From: Nemertoderma westbladi
Lineage: Eukaryota > Xenacoelomorpha > Nemertodermatida > Nemertodermatidae
Reading direction: 5' to 3'
DNA length: 62,622 nt
NCBI GenBank assembly: GCA_032718475.1
Contig: JAUCBJ010002107.1
Span: 1 to 62,622, forward strand
Shown: piece after piece, positions 1 to 10,335 of the stretch
Layout of the letters: each line of letters starts with the position of its first letter
How positions within the stretch are numbered: position 1 is the first letter of the stretch
Made by a program: the position numbers and the translations under genes
Notes under the pieces: generated by a model
Database searches by the model: none
What the model was told of the DNA's origin: nothing
The model's input: the letters and a program-made list of their open reading frames with translations, nothing else

Positions 1-507
1 TGTCTCGTAACACTACTCACTGTCTCGTAACACTACTCACTGTCTCGTAACACTACTCACTGTCTCGTAACACTACTCACTGCTCATAAAACTACTTACT
101 GTCTCGTAACACTACTCACTGTCTCGTAACACTACTCACTGTCTCATAACACTACTTACTGTCTCGTAACACTACGCACTGTCTCGTAACACTACTCACT
201 GTCTCGTAACACAACTCACTGCCTCGTAACACTACTTCTCGTGATTGTAACACTACTCACTGTCTCGTAACACTACTCACTGTCTCATAACACTACTCAC
301 TGTCTCGTAACACTACATCTTGTGATTGTAACACTACTCACTGTCTCATAACACTACTCACCGTCTCGTAACACTACTCACTGTCTCGTAACACTACTCA
401 CTGTCTCGTAACACTACTCACTGTCTCGTAACACTACTCACTGTCTCGTAACACTACTCACTGTCTCGTAATACTACTCACTGTCTCGTAACACTACTTC
501 TCATGAT
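1..507. repeat. 20-bp minisatellite, cut by the window edge
   Basis: Tandem copies of a 20-bp unit (TGTCTCGTAACACTACTCAC), about 25 units, with point variants (CATAAC for CGTAAC) and a few interruptions of the form TTCTCGTGATTG near 235-250, 315-325 and 498-508. The array begins before the window, so its full length is unknown. It carries no credible coding frame. Confidence 0.95.
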
Positions 508-527
508 TGTACTGGTTTTTACATAAA

Positions 528-1307
528 GCGAAAACAAATATAATTTAATGTTGTGTACAATGTCTTATATTTTAACATGTCCGGAATCATCAAATATTTA
601 TAACTGCAAAAACGGACTAGCACATAAAAAACAATAGCACCTTTCTAAAGTAACTTATGTTGATTATAAATAATTGTTTAGACCACTGGTACCTAATTAA
701 TACAAATAATTACGTCAATAGTGTGTTCCAACGGCCCCGAAGGACTGAGTCAGAGCAACCGTTATAACAAACAGAAATAAGAGAGTATTTAGACAGTATT
801 TGCTCCTTGTTGAATCGTATATCGAAATGTAATATTTCGATATACGATTCAACAAGGAGTAAATACTGTAAGTACCCGGAGTGTACTCGGAAAGGTATTA
901 ACGCGATTTTGGACAAACATAGTGTCGGCATCGTCGTTTCTACTATATATTTAAATAGAAACCTAAATCCCATATTATTATATTAAACTTTTACTTTACG
1001 CAAAGATTCCACCCGAAATACCGACCATATAAGGAAGCACAATATAGACTGTAACAATAACATTAACTTAAACAACGTAGACTTTATAGAATTCGTACAG
1101 TTTGAAAAATATCTTGTAAGTTGATTTCCGCGGCAATACAGATAACATTTTGTATGTTTCATATCAGCTTCATCAGAAAGGTTATATGAGAGCTCATGAC
1201 CTAGATATGTAAATTCTAGAACACATTATGATTGAATGTATATTATTTATCAAAATAAATAATATGTACATTAAATTATAAACAACTGCTTTGTTGAGTT
1301 CAAGTAA
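528..1307. repeat. Duplicated segment, left copy
   Basis: Blocks here recur in the same order at 3538-4226. 528-595 matches 3538-3594, about 596-692 matches 3957-4053, and about 1228-1306 matches 4083-4197. This copy has its own insertion (about 715-1220, including a hairpin). The right copy has a different one (3597-3957). No gene is seen here. The open frame at 710-973 is AT-rich, crosses the hairpin and resembles nothing known. Confidence 0.75.
793..869. repeat. Near-perfect 77-bp hairpin
   Basis: Two 36-nt arms pair with one mismatch (G against A in the GCTCC/GGAGT part) around a 5-nt loop (GTAAT). The inner arms read CGTATATCGAAAT and ATTTCGATATACG. It could be a small foldback element or a precursor-like RNA hairpin. 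Nothing nearby shows that it is transcribed. Confidence 0.85.
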
Positions 1308-2312
1308 TAGGCGAGTCAATCTAGCCGAAAAAGGGGGTCAACCCATAACAAATTCGCAATTCATCCAAACCAATTTTTTTTATTCTACATTACCTTGTTA
1401 AATCCCCAAAAAAGTATATAAAAATATATTATGCGGATCACCTTCAATTTCCTGTTTCTTTCCTTAGCAACATGGATTTTACATAGCAACAAGGGGTCTA
1501 TTGGTGGGATTTTCTCCAAATTTGGTACAGACAAACTTTACTCTAATGACTATCGATTGACAGAAGTATGCACTTCTAGATAGTTACCAATTTAGTTTCC
1601 AGAGCAACGGAAATTGGTCTAATAATTTATCCATTTTTAATACCAATTTTGCTGGTACAATATAAGGACCTTATTTACACAACTTATTTTCTAAACTACT
1701 AAACCTCAAAAACCCTATTCCCAAAAAATTTATTTGTTATATGATAAACTATTGTGGTTTTTAACTAAAAGAAATAAATAAATTACACCTAAAATCAATA
1801 GAGCAATCACGATTTTATTATGTGAAAAATCTTCACTAACATTAATGGAAATTATGAAATTTCCTTGCAGTGGAAATGTATGATGGAAATGTATTGAAAT
1901 GTATGATTGAATTATGATGTATTGAATTAGTTACCTAAATATATCGTGTAGTTTTTGATAGCGGTATATTTAATAATTTGATGCGACTTCAAGTTTCCGA
2001 GATATAGCAATTAATGTGTAACACGCCAGTGTAAATATTACTAATTTCACATTGAATCACAGCTTATTGTTAAATTAATTAAATTATTCTGAAACATCAC
2101 CAATTTGCTACTTACTCTCCCCTAATTGTTCCTTTTGTTTGGCTTGTGTTATGCAAATTTACGCAGAATTTCCATGAATAAACATATGATCCGCAAAATA
2201 AAATCTTATAGACTTTTTTTTGGTCATTAATAAGGTAATATAGAATCCAAAATGTGTGGTTCGGGTTGATTGCGAAATACTTATGGGTTTTTTGCCAGAT
2301 TGACTCGACTAT
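1308..2312. mobile_element. Non-autonomous TIR DNA transposon (~1.0 kb)
   Basis: The left end (GCGAGTCAATCTAGC) and the reverse complement of the right end (GTCGAGTCAATCTGGC) form terminal inverted repeats. Looser similarity continues inward for about 80 bp (shared AACCCATAA, TTCGCAAT and ACATTACCTT-like blocks). No transposase frame is present. The right copy of the duplicated segment (near 4197) lacks this element and runs straight from the left flank into the right flank (TTGTATTAATAAGTTTGT), so it acts as an empty site. The superfamily is not assigned. A TA-type target duplication is possible but unclear. Confidence 0.7.
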
Positions 2313-2397
2313 AACGTTGTATTAATAAGTTTGTGGTAATATATACAATATTGTGGTAGCGGTGGGATATAGAAAATAAAGTATTAATAGGAATATG

Positions 2398-3393
2398 TCA
2401 GGATCGGTAGATTTTGATGACGTCTTTAACCTTTACTCGGCATATCGGACACTTCCTCATTCCTCGTTGGATCTGCAAGGCGCACGTGTTGCAGAGACAC
2501 AAGTGTCCACAGCGGTAAAGGACACTGTCTACAGTGTTATCGAGGCAAACGATACAGGTGTTAACTTCAGGGAGAGGCCCGGTTGGGGGGCTGCTCTGCG
2601 GGTTGGAGCGAGGGGGATGGAGCCTTGAGGGACGGGGAGTGGGAGAAACACGGGCGGGTTCGAGGGGACTGGGGACCCGAGGGGGCACACTGGGGGGCAC
2701 TGCGGACCCAGAGGGGGCGGGGGGACGTATAACTGCGGACCCAGAGGGGGCAGGGGGACGCGGAACAGCGGGGGATCGAGAACGATCCCTGAGCAGTTGG
2801 CGAGATGGTCGCTCTACCGGTGGTAGAGAACGTCGCCGGAACGCCGGCTCGGAGACCAACTCAGTAGGGGAATACCGGTTCGTAACCCCTAGTAACTGTA
2901 CCCGTTCGGCATCACGAGCAATGTCTATAACCGGCCACAACCCCCGACTCCCGGTCGTCACTCCTGTTAGGTACACACTGTATTCCTCTGAGTCATACTT
3001 TATATTCAAATCACCTGAAGGACTCACAAAGAAAGAAACAGTTTCTTCTGCGGCCCCTGCCATAGGAGGATCATGAGCCGGTAACGTCTGCATCCAGAAC
3101 CCAGGTTTATTGGTCACTTGGTAGCTGGACTTCAGTAACTTGATAGAATACGGGTCGTGCCGCGTGACTCCCAGACGAATGAAGCTGTACCACGGCGACG
3201 GCCAGAATATCTTTATTCGCAGTACCTCGTTTATTTGGAGCACGTAATCGACGAATGTTATACCGGTACCGAGGAGGGTACGATTAGAACTATGAGCTAC
3301 CGTTCGGTTCTGTTCTAGAACTACGTTGTTTCCTCGTCTCGGGTGGAATTTAACCGCGGTTAGTTGGTGCTCGTTGATGAGTCGTTCGCACAT
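2398..3393 (-). CDS. Neuralized-like E3 ubiquitin ligase (NHR + RING)
   Basis: This is a single-exon gene of 331 aa. Residues about 14-160 look like a neuralized homology repeat (NHR): FHPRRGNNVVLEQNRTVAH is the family's opening signature, followed by the hydrophobic strands GITFVDYVLQINEVLRIKI and SIRLGVTRHDP-like elements. Residues about 175-275 are a low-complexity Pro/Ser/Arg linker with internal repeats (RPPAPSGSAV twice). Residues 280-319 form a C-terminal C3HC4 RING (CIVC, CGHLCLCNTC, CPIC). The protein ends in KDVIKIYRS, very like the Neuralized C-terminus. Neuralized proteins ubiquitinate Notch ligands to drive their endocytosis. A single NHR with a RING resembles the NEURL3 layout more than the two-NHR Neuralized/NEURL1. 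The ATG at 3393 is followed directly by the domain. Lack of introns suggests a retrocopy or intron loss. The frame is intact, so it is probably functional. Confidence 0.88.
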   Translation of the reverse strand: MCERLINEHQLTAVKFHPRRGNNVVLEQNRTVAHSSNRTLLGTGITFVDYVLQINEVLRIKIFWPSPWYSFIRLGVTRHDPYSIKLLKSSYQVTNKPGFWMQTLPAHDPPMAGAAEETVSFFVSPSGDLNIKYDSEEYSVYLTGVTTGSRGLWPVIDIARDAERVQLLGVTNRYSPTELVSEPAFRRRSLPPVERPSRQLLRDRSRSPAVPRPPAPSGSAVIRPPAPSGSAVPPSVPPRVPSPLEPARVSPTPRPSRLHPPRSNPQSSPPTGPLPEVNTCIVCLDNTVDSVLYRCGHLCLCNTCALQIQRGMRKCPICRVKVKDVIKIYRS

Positions 3394-3537
3394 TGCGAAT
3401 TAACAAGGAAACAGACAAGACTCGTTAACTAATTCTATATGGCCTATTTTATTTTAAATTAGTTAATACAAATATATATTTAGGAATATTATTGATACTT
3501 AAATATACCAATTATAAAATTATACTGATTAACATAA

Positions 3538-4226
3538 AACGAAAACAAATATAATTTAATATTGTGTACATTGTCATTTAATTTAACATGTCCGATGGTG
3601 TATAATGGTTAACATTATCGTCCAGAATTTTTACAAATATATACAGTATCATTAACTCGCTCACAATGACAACTAGCTAGCGCTTAGCTTTTTCATATTG
3701 CACGTTAAAATTGTAAATTATATCTTCTCCTCTTAATTAATATATGTACACACACACACATACACATATAAACTAAATATAATTTAGCAGTAAGCCTATA
3801 TAAGCCCATAATATTTATTTAGCGCAAAATTTGACGAGTAGAATAAACTAGGAAAGTGGCATGTACTGTATTTTCGATAAGATAAGAAACAAATAATTAT
3901 AAAATAATAATCAAATATAGGCCTATAGGTTGGATTAGGGAGGCTGGTGTTATATTTATAACTGCAAAAACAGACTAGCAAATAAAAAACAATAGCACCA
4001 TTTCTAAAGTAACTTATGTAGATTAGAAATAATTGTTTAGACCACTGGTACCTACCTAAGTTATACTGTAACTGTATATTATTACTGAATGTTTATTTAA
4101 CAAAATAAATAATATATACATAATTGATATATATATATAATTATAATGTACATTAAATTATAAACAATTCTGAGTTCTTTTGTTAAATTCAAGTACAGTT
4201 GTATTAATAAGTTTGTCGTATGTCAA
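3538..4226. repeat. Duplicated segment, right copy
   Basis: This is the second copy of the segment at 528-1307, so the Neuralized-like gene sits between the two. It lacks the transposon at 1308-2312 and the 715-1220 insert, and it has its own insert at 3597-3957. It also contains a CA-type microsatellite (3748-3770) and AT-rich runs. No gene is seen. Confidence 0.75.
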
Positions 4227-4232
4227 GCCCTT

Positions 4233-4330
4233 CCAGTAAGAAGGTTAAATTCAAGGTAAGAAGGTATGCCGTTACCATGCAGCCATGGGAACGGCATAGT
4301 TTCTTACCTTGACTTTATCCTTCTTACTGG
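4233..4330. repeat. 98-bp imperfect hairpin at the edge of a minisatellite
   Basis: The arms begin CCAGTAAGAAGG and end CCTTCTTACTGG. About 41 nt per arm pair with roughly five mismatches around a 16-nt loop (ACCATGCAGCCATGGG region). The right arm runs directly into the 39-bp array. Confidence 0.75.
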
Positions 4331-5057
4331 CTGACTGGTACTGACAGTCTGGTGTGACGGCTCCCCTTCCTGACTGGTACTGACAGTCTTGTGTGACGGC
4401 TCCCCTTCCTGACTGGTACTGAGTCTTGTGTGACGGCTCCCCTTCCTGACTGGTACTGGCAGTCTTGTGTGACGGCTCCCCTTCCTGACTGGTACTGGCA
4501 GTCTTGTGTGACGGCTCTCCTTCCTGACTGGTACTGACAGTCTTGTGTGACGGCTCTCCTTCCTGACTGGTACTGACAGTCTTGTGTGACGGCTCTCCTT
4601 CCTGACTGGTACTGGCAGTCTTGTGTGACGGCTCTCCTTCCTGACTGGTACTGGCAGTCTTGTGTGACGGCTCCCCTTCCTGACTGGTACTGGCAGTCTT
4701 GTGTGACGGCTCCCCTTCCTGACTGGTACTGGCAGTCTTGTGTGACGGCTCTCCTGACTGGTACTGACAGTCTTGTGTGACGGCTCTCCTTCCTGACTGG
4801 TACTGACAGTCTTGTGTGACGGCTCTCCTTCCTGACTGGTACTGGCAGTCTTGTGTGACGGCTCTCCTTCCTGACTGGTACTGACAGTCTTGTGTGACGG
4901 CTCCCCTTCCTGACTGGTACTGGCAGTCTTGTGTGACGGCTCTCCTTCCTGACTGGTACTGACAGTCTTGTGTGACGGCTCCCCATCCTGACTGGTACTG
5001 GCAGTCTTGTGTGACGGTTCCCCTTCCTGACTGGTACTGGCAGTCTTGTGTGACGGC
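4331..5057. repeat. 39-bp minisatellite, main block
   Basis: About 19 copies of a 39-bp unit (core CTTGTGTGACGGCTCC, then CTTCCTGACTGGTACTG). 39 is divisible by 3 and the unit lacks stops in several frames. The long open frames across it, such as 4304-5119 on minus, are therefore repeat translations and not genes. The right edge is fused directly to a truncated LINE. Confidence 0.95.
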
Positions 5058-5626
5058 TCGAATACGTAAGGGAAAGGCATGGGCAGCCTTGAATAGGCTT
5101 TCCAGGATTTGGAAGTCACCTAGAATTAATCGGAAACTTAAGGTCCGATTATTTAGAGCAGCAGTAGTTCCAGTACTCCTCTACGGGAGTCCATGCTGGG
5201 CTCTAACTGCTGAGGACACCAAATCTCTGGATGGCACATTCACAAGAATGCTACGCCGGGTACATTGTGTCAAGTACAATGCACACATCTCCAACCAGAC
5301 ACTATATAACATTGGAGGTGTCTCATTGGTTCCCCCAAGCTTGACACTAGAACAAAATCGCCTCCGCTTTGCAGGACATTGCTTTCGCCGCGAGGACCAG
5401 CCAGTGCATAATCTTGTACTTTGGCAGCCTCATGGAGTGAATAAGCATGGTGGGCAGCCCATGACTTTCTTGAGACGCATCTTAAAGGACACTGGCCTTA
5501 AAGATGCGGATGATCTAGCAAATGTCATGGGTGATAGGGAGTTGTGGCGGTGCAATTTTGTTGACAAGCCGGCACAGCATTCTTAAAAATGCAGCTGCAA
5601 TGCAGCATGCCGATCCTAGTAGTAGT
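5058..5626 (+). mobile_element. LINE-A copy: 5'-truncated 3' end of the RT ORF
   Basis: This is the last third of the LINE family whose longest copy is at 24353-27323. It starts inside the RT ORF (CGAATACGTAAGG, residues IRKGKAWAALNRLSRIWK) and runs to the ORF end (DKPAQHS) and the shared 3' tail (GCAGCTGCAATGCAGCATGC ... CCTAGTAGTAGT). The frame is open but there is no start or catalytic domain. It is embedded in the 39-bp array: array sequence borders both ends, as expected for a 5'-truncated insertion primed by target-site reverse transcription. Confidence 0.85.
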
Positions 5627-5724
5627 GACGGCTCCCCTTCCTGACTGGAAGTCTTGTGTGACGGCTCTCCTTCCTAACTGGTACTGGCAGTCTTGTGTGA
5701 CGGCTCTCCTACCTGACTGGTACT
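5627..5724. repeat. 39-bp minisatellite, second block
   Basis: Two to three further, partly shortened units of the 4331-5057 array lie between LINE copies at 5058-5626 and 5725-7951. The last unit ends in GACTGGTACTG, joined without spacer to LINE sequence GTAAGACTTAG. Confidence 0.9.
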
Positions 5725-7951
5725 GGTAAGACTTAGTCTGCATGCTAGCAGAACAACGAAATCTGCCTTGCCACGGCATGACTGAGCCTCTCTGTTGCAA
5801 CAGCCAAGTGTGAGATTCAGCTTCACACTACAGCTGAGCAACAGGTATGATGTTCTTGCCTCTGAGGCGGCAGATCACTGTGAGGGCTATACTGCCTTCA
5901 CAGAAGCAGTTAACAGCTGCAGAAACAGTTCCTGTATACACTCGAAACAGGAAAAGTGCCCCCTGGACTGACAACAAAATTCAGAAGTGCCGAAATGACC
6001 TATATAAGGCGCAGATAGAGTCCCGACTCAAACAGACTACAGCGACCAAGATTGCAGTTAAGGCTGCATCTAGGTCCCTGAACAGGCAGTACTCTGTTAA
6101 TCTACAGGAGCTAATAAACCAACAGGTTGATGCCATCAATGATGCTGTCGGCAGCAGGCAATCATCCCAGGCATGGAAATCAACCAACTTGCTTACTGGT
6201 TGGAAAAGCCAACCAACCACCAAGGTTAAGGCTGAATCACCAGCCGATCGCCTCAATGGTTGGAAGGCCCACTTTGAAAAGCTGCTCAATAATTGCCTGA
6301 TAACTTTATAGAAGTAAAAGTGTCTGAGTCTGTACTCCCAGATATTCCCATTGGCGATATCTCCTTTGCAGAAGTGAAGGCTGCTGCAAAGAGCATTACG
6401 ATCAATCGTGCCAGTGGAGTAGATGGTGATCCCCCTGAGGTCTTTAAAATACCTGAGTGTTTAAAGCTCATCTATCCCATCATAGTAGACATGTACCAAA
6501 CAACAAGAGTCCCACCAGAAATGAAAACAAATAAGTTGGTGCCAGTTCCCAAGAAGGGCAACCTAACACTCTATGGTTCTTTTCGGGGAATCTCATTGAT
6601 CTCGATTGCTGCAAAGCTATACAATAGAATTCTATTAAATCGCATCAGGGATCCCATTGAGAGACTGCTCCGTGGAAATCAGAATGGGTTCCGTAAAGGT
6701 CGTGGGACCATGGAGCCCATTTTGGCACTTATAAGGATAATTGAAGAGTTATCAAAAAAGAAAGACAGGCATCTGGCTGTTATCTTTGTTGACTTCTTCA
6801 AGGCCTTTGATTGAGTCTCTCGCTCACGTATGTTCAGCATACTTTCATTATATGGGATTCCTGATGAAATTATTGCAGCAATCAGATCAGTATACGATGG
6901 TTCGACAACATTTGTGTCTACTGTTGATGGTGACACAGAACCATTTGAAGTGTTATGGGGCGTCCTCCAGGGAGACACACTTGCACCATTCTTGTTCATA
7001 ATTGTGGTTGACTATGTTCTACGCATGTCCTTAGATCATCATAATGATGATGGGGTGATGATAACTCCACCTACTGGCTCCAGAAGTCGAGGAAATCCTG
7101 CCAAATACCTAACCAGACTTTGCTGATGACTTCGGAGTACTCTCAGAATCACTAGAGGGCGCCCAATGGCTCCATCCTCAGCTCATTAGAACATGCTGCT
7201 TCTAGTGTTGGTCTTTTTACTAACTCCAGAAAGACCAACATTTTGACAGTTAACTTTGAAAGTCCTCAGCAAGTCCTGATCGGATGAGCATAAGCTCAAA
7301 GGATGTTATGCAGTATGCTTGAGCATGTGGACAACTTCTGTTACCTGGGATCATGGATCCGGAAGTCAGGTGAGGACCTTCGAATACGTAAGGGAAAGGC
7401 ATGGGTAGCCTTGAATAGGCTTTCCAGGATTTGGAAGTCACCGAGAATTAATCGGAAACTTAAGGTCCGAATATTTAGAGCAGCAGTAGTTCCAGTACTC
7501 CTCTATGGCAGTCCATGCTGGGCTCTAACTGCTGAGGACACCAAATCTCTGGATGGCACATTCACAAGAATGCTACGCCGGGTTCATTGGGTCAAGTACA
7601 ATGCACACATATCCAACCAGACACTATATAACATTGGAGGTGTCTCATTGGTTCCCCCAAGCTTGACACTAGAACAAAATCGCCTCCGCTTTGCATGACA
7701 TTGCTTTCGCCGTGAGGACCAGCCAGTGCATAATCTTGTACTTTGGCAGCCTCATGGAGTGAACAAGCATGGTGGGAAGCCCATGACTTTCTTGAGACGC
7801 ATCTTAAAGGACACTGGCCTTGAAGATGCGGATGATCTAGCAAATGTCATGGGTGATAGGGAGTTGTGGCGGCGCAATTTTGTCGACAAGCCGGCACAGC
7901 ATTCTTAAAAATGCAGCTGCAATGCAGCATGTCGATCCTAGTAGTAGTAGT
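5725..7951 (+). mobile_element. LINE-A copy: EN C-terminal part plus RT, degenerate
   Basis: This copy starts in the linker after the endonuclease and continues through the RT to the (GTA)n 3' end. Compared with the 24353-27323 copy it has about 10 bp deleted near 6292 (frameshift), a TCA to TGA stop after FKAFD near 6812, a small deletion just before the catalytic motif near 7115, and a further stop near 7697. Readable pieces include KLVPVPKKGNLTLYGSFRGI, NGFRKGRG and VIFVDFFKAFD. At the catalytic site its nucleotides still read F-A-D-D, the usual RT motif. It is dead. Confidence 0.88.
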
Positions 7952-8330
7952 ATAGCCTCTTAAGGCGACTTTGTTTCCGAGAGGGTCCCCGTTGTTTGTT
8001 CCAGAGATAAAAGTACAGTATTTACAATAGGCCTATGTGATTACGTTTACATAAATAGACAATAAAATATCCTTGCATATCCTTGCAATATTCATGCATA
8101 AACTACCGGTACTGTAATAAAAATTTTGGTGCTTAAAAATCTGATGCGATTTATAGGTTCGAGCCGTTCGACGTCCAATTTAAAAAATATAATTCTTGAA
8201 TAAAATAATAATTAAACCGTGAAGCTATAAAAGTATCAAATAAAATACAAATAGTGTAGGCCTATGATTATTTACATTTCTAGCATAAAATAATAAAAAA
8301 TTAGGGCCACGGATCTGCGGATTGAAATAT
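7952..8330. other. AT-rich spacer, no gene seen
   Basis: Between the end of the LINE copy and the left TIR of the next transposon. It contains AT-rich sequence and two TAGGCCTA palindromes (near 8030 and 8262). No open frame or RNA gene can be supported. Confidence 0.6.
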
Positions 8331-8544
8331 ATGTGGCTGGCCACGAGAAAAGGGTCCTTATGTCGCAAAACCTGATTCTGAGATAATCGCGTTTAAAGTT
8401 TCCCTCTATTTTTGAACAAATTTAATTGGATTATCAATTTAGAAATGTATAAAACGATGAGGGAAATTCAAATTGGTTCTGATATTCAATATACCTAGGA
8501 AATACCGGTAACTAATTACAAGAAGCAATATAATCGTATTAAAA

Positions 8545-9957
8545 TTGTCCCATGTCACCCCTGTCTACAAAAAAGGCAATGACTCAATTCCTGATAATTA
8601 TCGCCCAATATCTGTCACACATCCCTTAGCGAAAATCTTAGAAAAAATAATGGTTATCCAAATAGAAAGTTATATAAAAAAGAATAATGTCATGTCGCCG
8701 TTTCAATTTGGCTTTAGGAAAAAATATTCCACAGTTGATGCCATAACCTTTGCCACCGAGGAATGGCGGTCAAAATTAGACAACGGCGATCACGTTGCAA
8801 TTGCCTTCCTTGACCTCAGCAAAGCCTTCAACTCTCTCGAACACTCCCGACTAATATCAGAACTAGATTCTCTAGGTTTTCATCACACTGCCTGTCACCT
8901 GATAGAAAATTACTTGACGAACCGCAAGCAAAGAGTTAAAATAGGAGAAACTTTATCCCCATGGTTAGTTGAGAAAAGAGGCGTCCCTCAAGGTACGCTT
9001 CTTGGCCCACTTCTATTCTCACTCTACACCAACAGAATCGCATCAACCATGTTCAATCATAATACTAACATCATACAGTACGCAGACGATACTTCCTTAT
9101 ACATATCTGACAAAGATCCATTAAACGCAAGTCAAAAATTATCAAATAGTGTCAACCTGATCTCAACTATATTCGAAACATATAAACTGAAACTAAACCC
9201 AGAAAAAACAGAATTCCTACTGATATCACCTTCACCGACAAACAAACCGCCTGGCACATCATCCATTAAGTTAAACATAAATGCTAACATTTCCGTTGAA
9301 CAATCACAAGAAGTCAAATACCTAGGGGTTAATATCGATAACAAGCTCAAATGGAAACCACATATTAATCGCATCATCCAAAAAATGTCTCTCGGAATAT
9401 CATGCCTTAGGAAAATTAAGGGTCAACTACCTCTAAAAACGAAACAAAATCTCTATAAATCACTTGTACTGCCGTATCATCAATATTGTTGCTATCTTAT
9501 GCTATCCTTACATAACGTCCACGGCCACAAAGAAATGTTATACAAACTCGAAAAAATACAAAATTACGGCTTACGATCCGTGTACAATGCAAGAATCAAG
9601 GACTACACTGGAACTGAATTACGAACAAGAGCAAGAATACCAATACTCTCTGCATACCGGGAGTATTTCGGGTTACTATTCTTTGCCAAGTACATAACAA
9701 ACATATCCATCCCATTCCAACATCTAAATCTTCCTTACCTACCAGATACAACCACTGATGACTTACTTAACAGACGCACCCTTAATATTAAACTACCAAG
9801 GACTAACAACCGGTTTGGGCACTACAGCTTAACTACCCAACTCATAAAATTATGGAATGACTTACCGCACACAATAAAACAACTAGTAACGAACTATTCC
9901 ACTTTTAAAGGCTCTCTAAAAAAGCATTTCCTCTCACGATTTGAACGGGATAAATAA
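8545..9957 (+). CDS. CR1/L2-like non-LTR retrotransposon reverse transcriptase, 5'-truncated
   Basis: 470 codons are open without a stop. The frame enters at the RT fingers (VTPVYKKGNDSIPDNYRPIS), then shows FGFRKKYSTVDAI, the first catalytic aspartate in FLDLSKAFNS, RGVPQGTLLGPLLF and the YADD catalytic box in QYADDTSLY. The thumb and a C-terminal TTQLIKLWNDLP-type motif typical of CR1/L2/Jockey-like ORF2 follow. The apurinic endonuclease domain that normally precedes the RT is missing, so this is a 5'-truncated insertion, and the first ATG is not a true start. The 3' UTR runs to a (AATA)n tail near 10311-10335. An intact 1.4-kb frame suggests recent insertion. It lies inside the TIR element at 8331-10991. 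Confidence 0.88.
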   Translation: MSHVTPVYKKGNDSIPDNYRPISVTHPLAKILEKIMVIQIESYIKKNNVMSPFQFGFRKKYSTVDAITFATEEWRSKLDNGDHVAIAFLDLSKAFNSLEHSRLISELDSLGFHHTACHLIENYLTNRKQRVKIGETLSPWLVEKRGVPQGTLLGPLLFSLYTNRIASTMFNHNTNIIQYADDTSLYISDKDPLNASQKLSNSVNLISTIFETYKLKLNPEKTEFLLISPSPTNKPPGTSSIKLNINANISVEQSQEVKYLGVNIDNKLKWKPHINRIIQKMSLGISCLRKIKGQLPLKTKQNLYKSLVLPYHQYCCYLMLSLHNVHGHKEMLYKLEKIQNYGLRSVYNARIKDYTGTELRTRARIPILSAYREYFGLLFFAKYITNISIPFQHLNLPYLPDTTTDDLLNRRTLNIKLPRTNNRFGHYSLTTQLIKLWNDLPHTIKQLVTNYSTFKGSLKKHFLSRFERDK

Positions 9958-10335
9958 AATTGACGCGGGTTCTATCAATGCTGGGTGCTTGAGCACATTA
10001 TTTACGGTGAAACGAATTTTTGTAATTTAATAAATTTTTTAATAATAAATAATGTCTGGCAATTAATTACTTAATTATATTTATTATTAATCATGTTTAT
10101 TTTTTTTTGTATGTATTATGTAATAGTTTCCTGTAATATAAGTACAGTACCTTACAATTAATTTACTAGATAAATATATTGCTCTTCTGCATGGAAATAT
10201 TGTGTAACCATTTCGTTCATAGGTTTATTATTTACTGCATGCATTTTATATTTATATTTAGTACTTACTTATTAGGATAGAGTGCCAGCTGACCTATGTG
10301 CTACCAGTATGGCAATAAATAAATAAATAAATATC
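9958..10335 (+). mobile_element. 3' UTR and (AATA)n tail of the CR1/L2-like LINE
   Basis: This is AT-rich sequence after the RT stop. It ends in a GTATGGC motif followed by an AATA/AAAT repeat (10309-10335), the usual tail style of CR1/L2-type LINEs. From there to about 10992 the host TIR element resumes. No gene is present. Confidence 0.65.

Noticed and set aside
1-507. CRISPR array
   Set aside because: A 20-bp tandem repeat without unique spacers, in animal DNA. The same applies to all other arrays in the window.
2534-3076. 180-codon plus-strand frame opposite the Neuralized-like gene
   Set aside because: It is the shadow of the GC-rich Pro/Ser linker. The minus strand carries recognisable NHR and RING domains.
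4304-5119. 271-codon minus-strand frame with SHKTASTSQEGEP repeats
   Set aside because: 39-bp repeat translation that runs into LINE antisense sequence.
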